8,016 nucleotides of DNA from an uncultured Bacteroidota bacterium (lineage in GTDB: Bacteria > Bacteroidota > Bacteroidia > Chitinophagales > Saprospiraceae), in assembly GCA_937876435.1 (NCBI GenBank), contig CALEIL010000086.1:1-8016 (forward strand). Reading direction: 5' to 3'. Position numbers and translations under genes: made by a program. Each line of letters opens with the position of its first letter. Position 1 is the stretch's first letter. The notes beneath the pieces were generated by a model, which was not told the DNA's origin, searched no databases, and saw nothing but the letters and a program-made list of their open reading frames with translations. Below are positions 1 to 5,644 of the stretch, piece after piece.

Positions 1-2
1 CC

Positions 3-1037
3 AATCCGGAGAAATCCAGGATAACAGGACGCGAATTGTTCCTCCCCGAAAATCGAATCTACGATACCTTTCAGCAGATGATCGAAGAAGAAAAAAAATT
101 GCCCGAAGGAGAACGAATGGATTGTGTGAGCATCGTCACCCCCAATCACCTGCATTTTCTTCCGGCCAAACTGGCGCTGGAGAACGGGTTTCACGTCATC
201 TGCGATAAGCCAATGACCCGTACGTTGGAGGAAGCACTGGAACTGGAAAAACTGGTTGAATCCACCGGTTTGATTTTTGCATTGACGCATACATACACGG
301 GTTATCCCATGGTCAAGCAAGCCCGTGATATGGTCAAAAACGGCGACATCGGGCAGGTCCGGAAAATTTATGTGGAATATCCGCAAGGCTGGATGACCGA
401 AAAGATAGAGGATACTGATTCCAAGCAGGCAGGCTGGCGGGTAGATCCGGCTAAATCTGGAATCGCCGGTGCGATGGGAGACATAGGCACCCACGCCGAA
501 AACCTGGCAGAATACATCACTGGTCAGAAAATAAGCCAGCTTTGTGCAGACCTGGATACGGTGGTAGATGGTCGCGTCCTGGATGATGACGGCAGCGTTC
601 TGCTGCGAATGGATGGAGGCGCCACGGGTACATTGACAGCCAGTCAGGTGGCCGCCGGAGAAGAAAACAGTCTGGCGATCAGGGTGTATGGTACTAAAGC
701 AGGCCTGGAATGGCACCAGATGGAACCCAATACGCTGTACGTCAAATGGCTTTCCAAACCGATGGAAGTATACCGGACAGGCGTGGGAGAACTATACGAA
801 AGCGCTGGCGCGCATACCCGGATCCCAGCCGGACATCCTGAAGGATATCTGGAAGCTTTCGGAAACCTGTATCGAAATTTCGCCAAATGCATTCAGGCCA
901 GGCTCCAGGGAAAGGAACCCAACGAACAATATAAAGATTTTCCCACCGTATCGGACGGAGTTCGCGGGATGAAATTCCTGTACAAAGTTGTAGAGTCGGG
1001 CAAGAGTGATAAAAAGTGGACTTCATTTGAAGATTAG
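3..1037 (+). CDS. Gfo/Idh/MocA-family NAD(P)-dependent oxidoreductase, 5' partial
   Basis: Members of this family oxidise or reduce sugars, polyols or their derivatives with NAD(P). The frame is open to the left edge, and the codons before the first possible start (TTG at 36) already read like family sequence, so the true start lies outside the window. Numbering from that TTG, the second half of the Rossmann domain is visible: SIVTPNHLH (about 32-40), then CDKP (56-59), which holds the lysine-proline pair (K58, P59) of the family's usual EKP motif. The C-terminal alpha/beta domain carries GDIGTHAENL, where D149 and H153 match the conserved Asp/His pair near the active site. About 344 residues are present; relatives usually have 370-390, so only the nucleotide-binding start is missing. 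The next gene, 41 bases downstream, is a sugar isomerase-like protein, which supports a role in carbohydrate or polyol breakdown. The substrate cannot be read from the sequence. Confidence 0.93.
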   Translation, partial: NPEKSRITGRELFLPENRIYDTFQQMIEEEKKLPEGERMDCVSIVTPNHLHFLPAKLALENGFHVICDKPMTRTLEEALELEKLVESTGLIFALTHTYTGYPMVKQARDMVKNGDIGQVRKIYVEYPQGWMTEKIEDTDSKQAGWRVDPAKSGIAGAMGDIGTHAENLAEYITGQKISQLCADLDTVVDGRVLDDDGSVLLRMDGGATGTLTASQVAAGEENSLAIRVYGTKAGLEWHQMEPNTLYVKWLSKPMEVYRTGVGELYESAGAHTRIPAGHPEGYLEAFGNLYRNFAKCIQARLQGKEPNEQYKDFPTVSDGVRGMKFLYKVVESGKSDKKWTSFED

Positions 1038-1078
1038 GAATTTAAGGCATTTGTTCATCTAAAAATTAATACCAAAAA

Positions 1079-2131
1079 ATGAAAAATATTAAAGGGCCCG
1101 CCATTTTCCTGGCACAGTTTGCTTCCGATGAAGCACCATTCAATTCCTGGGAATCGATCTGTGGCTGGGCAGCATCATTGGGATACAAGGGAGTCCAGTT
1201 ACCAACTTTTGTACCCAGTCTCATTGATCTGGAGAAGGCAGCGACCAGTAAAGATTATTGCGACGAGCTGAAAGGGATCGCGAACGAACAGGGAGTGGAA
1301 ATAACGGAATTGTCCACCCACCTTCAGGGACAGTTGGTGGCGGTCCATCCTGCTTACAACGAACTGTTTGATGGTTTTGCTCCACCTGATTTACGCGGGA
1401 ACGCACAGGGTCGTACCGAATGGGCAGTTCAACAGTTGAAATGGGCTGCGGTGGCCAGTCGCAATCTGGGAATCAAGGTGCATGGGACTTTTTCAGGAGC
1501 TCTCATCTGGCAAACGATATACCCCTGGCCTCAAAGACCGCAAGGCCTGGTCGATACCGCATTCAATGAATTGGGAAAAAGGTGGAAGCCAATCCTCGAT
1601 TTCTTTGATGAAAACGGGGTCGATGTGTGTTATGAATTGCACCCGGGAGAAGATTTGCACGATGGATTGACTTTTGAGCGATTCCTCGAGGCTGTAGAGG
1701 ATCATCCGCGAGCCAATATTCTTTATGACCCTTCCCATTTTGTACTTCAGCAATTGAAATATCTCGATTTTATCGATATTTATCATGAGAGAATCCGGAT
1801 GTTTCATGTGAAAGATGCAGAATTCAATCCCACCGGGAAGGCTGGTGTGTATGGTGGATACGCTGGCTGGGTGGAAAGGCCGGGACGTTTCCGTTCACTC
1901 GGGGACGGCCAGGTGGATTTCAAAGGGATTTTTACCAAATTGTCACAATACGGATACGATGGATGGGCAGTACTGGAATGGGAGGATTGTATCAAATCCG
2001 GTGAGCAGGGTGCCGCTCAGGGGGCTCCGTTTATCGCCGATCATATCATCCAGGTCACCGAAAAAGCGTTTGACGACTTCGCAGGAGGAGAACCAGATGA
2101 GGAATTGAACCGGAAATTGATAGGCTTATAA
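1079..2131 (+). CDS. Sugar phosphate isomerase/epimerase family TIM barrel protein
   Basis: This is a 350-residue cytosolic protein of the xylose isomerase-like / AP endonuclease 2 barrel superfamily. Members isomerise, epimerise or dehydrate sugars and inositols (IolE-like, for example) using a divalent metal. Likely metal-binding and catalytic positions fall at barrel strand ends: E186 and H188 in CYELHPGE, D217 and H220 in YDPSH, H243 and D246 in FHVKD, and E300 in VLEWED. No signal peptide is visible. The ATG at 1079 is preceded by an A-rich leader without a Shine-Dalgarno sequence, as is common in Bacteroidota, and the protein starts cleanly with MKNIKGPAIF. It probably shares a transcript with the oxidoreductase just upstream, because a terminator follows this gene and not the first. 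Oxidoreductase plus isomerase pairs often handle keto-sugar or inositol intermediates, but the exact substrate is unknown. Family assignment is firm; specific function is not. Confidence 0.93.
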   Translation: MKNIKGPAIFLAQFASDEAPFNSWESICGWAASLGYKGVQLPTFVPSLIDLEKAATSKDYCDELKGIANEQGVEITELSTHLQGQLVAVHPAYNELFDGFAPPDLRGNAQGRTEWAVQQLKWAAVASRNLGIKVHGTFSGALIWQTIYPWPQRPQGLVDTAFNELGKRWKPILDFFDENGVDVCYELHPGEDLHDGLTFERFLEAVEDHPRANILYDPSHFVLQQLKYLDFIDIYHERIRMFHVKDAEFNPTGKAGVYGGYAGWVERPGRFRSLGDGQVDFKGIFTKLSQYGYDGWAVLEWEDCIKSGEQGAAQGAPFIADHIIQVTEKAFDDFAGGEPDEELNRKLIGL

Positions 2132-2165
2132 TGGCTGCAAAAATCTAAAAATAAAGCTTCTTATG

Positions 2166-2200
2166 GCCTGGTGATTAAATTTGATCATCAGGCTTTTTTT
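2166..2200 (+). terminator. Rho-independent terminator after the oxidoreductase/isomerase pair
   Basis: A 10-bp stem is formed by 2166-2175 (GCCTGGTGAT) and 2184-2193 (ATCATCAGGC), with one G-U pair, around an 8-base loop. Seven T residues (2194-2200) follow directly. It sits 35 bases after the isomerase stop codon and has no T-run on the opposite strand, so it acts on plus-strand transcripts only. Confidence 0.88.
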
Positions 2201-2261
2201 ATACTTTTTGCTTTAGAGAAATAGTTATAAAGGACCGTGAAAAATTTAAAACAACGAATCA

Positions 2262-2609
2262 ATGAGCATTTCAGGAATAAAAAACAAGAATAAAGGGTGG
2301 TGGATTTTATTGGCTGGATTCCTTCTGTTGGCATCTTGCGAGGAGGATCCCATTCTGACGGGGGAGGAGGTATCGTATGCGGCGGACATCCGACCGTTGA
2401 TCGATCAGAATTGTACGGCTTCCGGTTGTCACGGAGCCGGTTCGTTGGAATTTGAATTGTTGACCTACAACCAGGTCAAACTCAAGGCGGCCGATATCCG
2501 TCAGTTGATCTGGTTTGACAGAGCTATACCGCATTATTCTGTCGCATTGTCCGACGCTGACCGCGAAAAATTCAAGGAATGGGTGGATGACGGTGCTTTG
2601 AATAATTGA
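2262..2609 (+). CDS. Small lipoprotein with a cytochrome c-type C-x4-C-H motif
   Basis: This 115-residue protein starts with a lipoprotein signal: KNKNKGWW, a hydrophobic stretch, then lipobox LASC with C26 as the lipidated cysteine. The residues after it are EED. Acidic residues at this place act as a surface-export signal in several Bacteroidota, so exposure at the outer membrane surface is possible (inference). The body resembles the short haem-binding domain found in many Bacteroidota lipoproteins: YAADIRPLIDQNC, then CTASGCH (C51, C56, H57), and a C-terminal WVDDGALNN. The motif has four residues between the cysteines instead of the usual two. The Met-Pro ligand motif usually seen before the last helix is replaced by an IPHYS stretch, so haem attachment and axial ligation are uncertain. 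A degenerate promoter (TTG at 2181, TA-N3-TTTG at 2202-2210) may lie upstream. It stands alone after a terminator, so a role in electron transfer or substrate oxidation is only suggested. Confidence 0.85.
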   Translation: MSISGIKNKNKGWWILLAGFLLLASCEEDPILTGEEVSYAADIRPLIDQNCTASGCHGAGSLEFELLTYNQVKLKAADIRQLIWFDRAIPHYSVALSDADREKFKEWVDDGALNN

Positions 2610-2624
2610 CAATTGATAGTTGAC
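2604..2624. repeat. Three tandem heptamers AATTGAC/AATTGAT/AGTTGAC
   Basis: Three consecutive 7-base units with one substitution each in the second and third copies. The first unit overlaps the stop codon of the lipoprotein gene. A further AATTGAT copy lies at 2642-2648. The stretch may be a short simple repeat; no function is evident. Confidence 0.6.
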
Positions 2625-2681
2625 AAGGACAGTCAATCGTAAATTGATTTTTCTATATATTTAAAGCTAAAATCCCGAATA

Positions 2682-3239
2682 ATGCCCACCAAAGGACAAA
2701 TCGTCACCAATCCAATTAGTGGAGATTCCTACGAGTTTCTACAAACCGCCAGGGATACGCAAGGTCAGTTCGTATCTATGAAAGCCACCATCCATCGTCA
2801 GGGGAAAAGTGTCCCCGATCACTTCCATACTCAGCAGGATGAAACATTTGAAGTAATCGCGGGTCAATTGACGATTATCGTAGATGGGAAAACTTCCGTG
2901 CTATCTGCGGGGGAGCAAATAACACTGGTCAGGAATAGACCCCATAACCATTATAACGCGAGCGGAGAAACGGTCATTTACAAACATACCGTCCAGCCTG
3001 CGCTGGATTTCGAATATTTGATCGAAAATCTTTTTGGACTCCTGTCGGACAGCAGACGTCGGGATGGGAAACTCAGTATGGTACAGCAACTTGTGACGCT
3101 GAAGTATCTGGACAGCAAGTCATTTCTGGCTGATATATCTCCCCGGGTTCAAATCTTGTTGATGAATACCATAGCGCCGGTGGCGAGATTATTTGGATAC
3201 CGCGCGATTTACAAAAAGTATTCCGGGATTGAAAAATGA
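2682..3239 (+). CDS. Cupin domain protein with helical C-terminal extension
   Basis: This 185-residue cytosolic protein contains a single cupin beta-barrel over about residues 25-105. Motif 1 fits H-x-H-x4-E-x6-G exactly: H47, H49, E54 and G61. Motif 2 is seen in RPHNHYN, where H88 and N92 match the H-x3-N end of the motif. These residues would bind one metal ion. Residues 105-185 form a likely helical tail, with hydrophobic patterning in FEYLIENLFGLL and VQILLMNTIAPVARLFGY, that is absent from minimal cupins and may pack on the barrel or mediate dimers. Cupins of this shape can be enzymes (dioxygenases, isomerases) or ligand-binding proteins, and the sequence does not decide which. The ATG at 2682 follows an A-rich leader and a TATATTTA sequence at 2656-2663 that is one base off a Bacteroidota -7 box. 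The gene appears to be transcribed alone. Confidence 0.9.
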   Translation: MPTKGQIVTNPISGDSYEFLQTARDTQGQFVSMKATIHRQGKSVPDHFHTQQDETFEVIAGQLTIIVDGKTSVLSAGEQITLVRNRPHNHYNASGETVIYKHTVQPALDFEYLIENLFGLLSDSRRRDGKLSMVQQLVTLKYLDSKSFLADISPRVQILLMNTIAPVARLFGYRAIYKKYSGIEK

Positions 3240-3280
3240 AGTCTCCCCAATGCTTGGGACAGACTTCAGTTGTCTGTTTT
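3237..3280. terminator. Bidirectional hairpin terminator between converging transcripts
   Basis: The arms TGAAGTCT (3237-3244) and AGACTTCA (3261-3268) are perfectly complementary. Inside them, CCCAA (3246-3250) pairs with TTGGG (3254-3258) around a 3-base loop. On the minus strand the stem is followed at once by TTTTTC, a textbook intrinsic terminator for transcripts coming from folE. On the plus strand the tail is weaker, with TTTT only at 3277-3280. An alternative plus-strand hairpin, CAGAC (3260-3264) with GTCTG (3272-3276), ends right at that T-run and would exclude the first. The cupin TGA stop codon (3237-3239) forms the first bases of the 5' arm. Confidence 0.8.
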
Positions 3281-3527
3281 AAATCGATGTGGTTTGATCT
3301 TTATCTCCGTGCCGGGTCGTTCTACGATAATTTGGTAGTTCTCTGTCAGGATAAATATTTAAGAATCATTCGAGGATAATTTGAGTCATATCAAGGCGTT
3401 TCAAATGAGTATAGCCGGGGTTCTATGATTGAGAAGCAAAGATGAGATGGCTCAAAGATCCCGAAGGAAATTAAAATTTTTGACTTGACGGAGTACCAGG
3501 CTTGTCCAATTCCATTGAAACGCAATG
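3269..3527. other. Intergenic stretch without a convincing gene
   Basis: This lies between the shared hairpin and the folE stop codon. I see no tRNA, no long reading frame and no clear repeat. On the minus strand, codons from 3358 down to a TGA at 3266-3268 read like a protein C-terminus (YQIIVERPGTEIKIKPHRF and a few more residues). They have no ATG, GTG or TTG start in frame and are preceded by TAA at 3359-3361. It could be a gene remnant or chance. The opposite strand holds a 30-codon ATG frame (3287-3379) of equally uncertain status. Confidence 0.5.
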
Positions 3528-4202
3528 CTACTGAACCAGGCTCAAAAACTCCATCCGGGTTTTTTTATCGCTGAATTGACCTGAATAATCGAGGGTGATC
3601 GTGGAACTTTCTTCATCCTGGATTCCGCGAGTGGTCACACAGAAATGCTTGGCATCGACCACTACGATGACGTCATCGGTATTGAGAGTCTCTTTCAATT
3701 CTTCCAGAATCTGCCGGGTCAACCGTTCCTGCACCTGCGGTCTGCGGGCGTAATAATCCACGATTCTGTTGATCTTGGACAGGCCGATAACTTTGCCCCG
3801 GGACATGTAACCGACGTGGGCTTTGCCTATAATGGGCAGAAAATGGTGTTCACAGGTGCTTTTGACCGTGATATCCTTTTCGATTATGAATTTGTCGTAT
3901 TGGAATTTATTGTCAAACAGGGACATGTGGGGCTTGTTGGCGGGGTCCAGACCGTAGAATATCTCCTGCACGAACATTTTCGCAACGCGATAAGGCGTAC
4001 CTTTGAGGCTGTCATCGTTCAGATCGAGCCCCATGGTTTCCATAATATCCGCGAATTTATCCGCGATAATATCAATTTTGTCACCATCACTTTTGTCAAA
4101 TGCATCATCCCTCAGAGGGGTATCTATATTAGTTGACTGATGATTGTCCCCCAAATCCTCGAATGCAGACTGGAGTACAGTGGTATTGATTTCTTTTTTC
4201 AT
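3528..4202 (-). CDS. folE: GTP cyclohydrolase I
   Basis: This enzyme converts GTP to 7,8-dihydroneopterin triphosphate, the first step of tetrahydrofolate (and pterin) synthesis, as a cytosolic homodecamer. From the ATG at 4202 the protein has 224 residues, close to E. coli FolE (222). The zinc site is intact: C117 and H120 in CEHHFLP, and C188 in KHFCVTTRG. Other family hallmarks are GTPYRVAKM (68-76), GLSKINRIVDYYARRPQVQERLT (begins at 140) and a TRMEFLSLV end. The first ~40 residues are acidic and variable. A frame extension to a TTG at 4238 exists, but ATG followed by AAA AAA GAA is the better start and the extra 12 residues do not look like family sequence. It lies 101 bases downstream of lgt, in the same direction, and is the last gene of the minus-strand cluster. 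Its transcripts probably end at the hairpin at 3237-3268. Confidence 0.97.
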   Translation of the reverse strand: MKKEINTTVLQSAFEDLGDNHQSTNIDTPLRDDAFDKSDGDKIDIIADKFADIMETMGLDLNDDSLKGTPYRVAKMFVQEIFYGLDPANKPHMSLFDNKFQYDKFIIEKDITVKSTCEHHFLPIIGKAHVGYMSRGKVIGLSKINRIVDYYARRPQVQERLTRQILEELKETLNTDDVIVVVDAKHFCVTTRGIQDEESSTITLDYSGQFSDKKTRMEFLSLVQ

Positions 4203-4303
4203 AATGATTTTCGACTTACAGACAATCAGCGAAATCAACGTAATGCCGTGCCTGAATGTTCATTTTTAGGAGATTATTTACTCTTTGAAGGATTTTCCGC
4301 TGA

Positions 4304-5146
4304 TCAGGCCCGTTTCTTTTTGAAATTCCGGCTTTTGAAATCCGGCTGATAATTTCTTTTGTAAAACAGAAGGATAACGCCAATGATCACAAAAGGGATG
4401 CTGAGAAGCTGACCCGTGGATAAGCCCAGGTTGAAGAAAGTTTCGATCCCACCCTGACTGCTTTTGAAATATTCTGTAAAAAACCGGGCTGACCACAACA
4501 GGATCATAAACCATCCGAAGATGTATCCCAATTGGTACCGTTTGTCAGTCTTCCAGTACAGATATCGCAGAAAGAAAAATATGGCGAGATAACATAAGGA
4601 TTCATAAAGCTGCACAGGATGCCGGGGTATATCATCCACCAGCTGGAATTTAAATGCCCACGGTACATCAGCCGGCTTCCCGATGATTTCGTGGTTCATC
4701 AGATTTCCGAGCCGGATAAAAACGCCGGCAAAAGCCACCGGAATGACGATGCGATCCAGAATCCACAAATACGGTGTCTTACTGATTCTCTTCGAAAACA
4801 ACCAAAGCGCTATTAATATACCGATAGCTCCCCCGTGGGAGGCCAAACCCCTGTATCCGATAAACTGAAACTCGGGTTCAAACCGAACCGGCAATATAAT
4901 TTCCAGGGGATGTTGTGAAAAATATTCCCAGTCATAAAAGACACAATGTCCTATACGGGCTCCCAGAATGGTGGCTATGACCATATACATCAACAGGGAA
5001 TCCAACCATTCCAGATTGGCACCCTCCCGCTGAAACATCTTTTTGACCATGAAATAGCCGGCAATAAATCCTACTGCAAACAATACGCTGTACCACCGGA
5101 GAAACCCCCATTGTGGATCAACCGTCCAATCTATATATGCCAGCAT
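4304..5146 (-). CDS. lgt: Phosphatidylglycerol--prolipoprotein diacylglyceryl transferase
   Basis: Lgt moves the diacylglyceryl group from phosphatidylglycerol to the lipobox cysteine of prolipoproteins in the inner membrane, the first step of lipoprotein maturation. The 280-residue protein has about seven hydrophobic segments (roughly 15-35, 46-70, 98-118, 128-150, 182-197, 207-225, 247-263), as expected. Recognisable family motifs are LRWY (16-19), GARIGHCVFYDW (62-73), RGLASHGG (99-106) with H104 matching the essential E. coli H103, and the Lgt signature IRLGNLMNHEIIG (144-156) with R145 and N148 matching R143 and N146. PRHPVQLYE (174-182) and R221/E225 in ARFFTEYF complete the set. The C-terminus is lysine- and arginine-rich, consistent with a cytoplasmic end. 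It starts 51 bases after the DUF5606 stop codon. The lipoprotein at 2262 would be one of its many substrates. Confidence 0.97.
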   Translation of the reverse strand: MLAYIDWTVDPQWGFLRWYSVLFAVGFIAGYFMVKKMFQREGANLEWLDSLLMYMVIATILGARIGHCVFYDWEYFSQHPLEIILPVRFEPEFQFIGYRGLASHGGAIGILIALWLFSKRISKTPYLWILDRIVIPVAFAGVFIRLGNLMNHEIIGKPADVPWAFKFQLVDDIPRHPVQLYESLCYLAIFFFLRYLYWKTDKRYQLGYIFGWFMILLWSARFFTEYFKSSQGGIETFFNLGLSTGQLLSIPFVIIGVILLFYKRNYQPDFKSRNFKKKRA

Positions 5147-5197
5147 AATTCCAAATTCTTATTTTGGATAAAAGTATTCAAAAAATGCCACTTTAAT

Positions 5198-5641
5198 CTA
5201 TTCTTCTTCGGATTCTTCCCCCTCAACAGGGACCTCCGTGTTGTCTTCCAACTCATCCTCGACCTCCGCCTCTTCCTCCAGATACCCATTGGCATGGAGG
5301 TAATTGAACCAGTTGATGATTTTTTTGATATCGCTGACGTACACTTTAGCCTGATCGTGATCGGGAAGGATTTGTTCGAAATAATCCCTCATGTCTGATT
5401 TTTCCAGATCGTCGGCGGGGGGATTGGATTTCATTTTTACGAATACTTCTTCCAGTGGAAGAGCGTCATCGTGGGTATAAATAGCTATCGATTCCAGGGG
5501 AGAGAATTGGTAGCTTCGTGCTGAAAAAAATTTCTTTTGACCCGTTTCCAGGGATTCACCCACCACGCCGCTCGATTTGGTGGCCAGTAACCGGTACAAC
5601 CCAGGCGTACCGCTGATTGACATTAATTCTTTGATTTTCAT
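5198..5641 (-). CDS. DUF5606 family protein with acidic C-terminal tail
   Basis: This 147-residue soluble protein matches what I know of DUF5606, a family seen in Bacteroidota without an assigned function. The N-terminal part has the typical ISGTPGLYRLL (9-19), followed by a serine/glycine turn and ESLETGQKKFF (29-39), which suggests a small beta-rich fold. The middle carries SPLESIAIYT and PLEEVFVKM. The conserved C-terminal segment reads DYFEQILPDHDQAKVYVSDIKKIINWFN (starting at 86). Residues 121-147 are almost all Glu/Asp with a few small residues and are probably disordered. The ATG at 5641 lies 3 bases after the lysS stop codon, so the gene is almost surely translated from the lysS transcript. 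No catalytic motif, signal peptide or membrane segment is visible. A link to translation is suggested only by this position. Confidence 0.9.
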   Translation of the reverse strand: MKIKELMSISGTPGLYRLLATKSSGVVGESLETGQKKFFSARSYQFSPLESIAIYTHDDALPLEEVFVKMKSNPPADDLEKSDMRDYFEQILPDHDQAKVYVSDIKKIINWFNYLHANGYLEEEAEVEDELEDNTEVPVEGEESEEE

Positions 5642-5644
5642 AGT

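Noticed and set aside
2176..2183. TAAATTTG, a perfect TAnnTTTG match
   Set aside because: It is the loop of the terminator hairpin and has no TTG at a suitable distance upstream, so it is probably chance in AT-rich DNA.
3287..3379. 30-codon plus-strand ATG frame (MWFDLYLRAG...)
   Set aside because: It is short, overlaps the peptide-like minus-strand fragment, lies behind a terminator and has no promoter or ribosome site that I can see.
3511..3527. CATTG/CAATG hairpin right after the folE stop codon
   Set aside because: The stem is only 5 bp and no T-run follows on the minus strand, so it is not a credible terminator; the hairpin at 3237-3268 is far better.
3495..3542. Direct repeat ACCAGGCT at 3495 and 3535
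   Set aside because: Two 8-base copies 40 bases apart are expected by chance; there is no mobile element between them.
3645..4136. 163-codon plus-strand reading frame opposite folE
   Set aside because: It is antisense to a certain folE gene, and its translation resembles nothing and follows from folE codon bias.
4203..4238. N-terminal extension of folE to a TTG
   Set aside because: The ATG at 4202 gives the normal family length and a typical MKKE start; the extra residues are not family-like.
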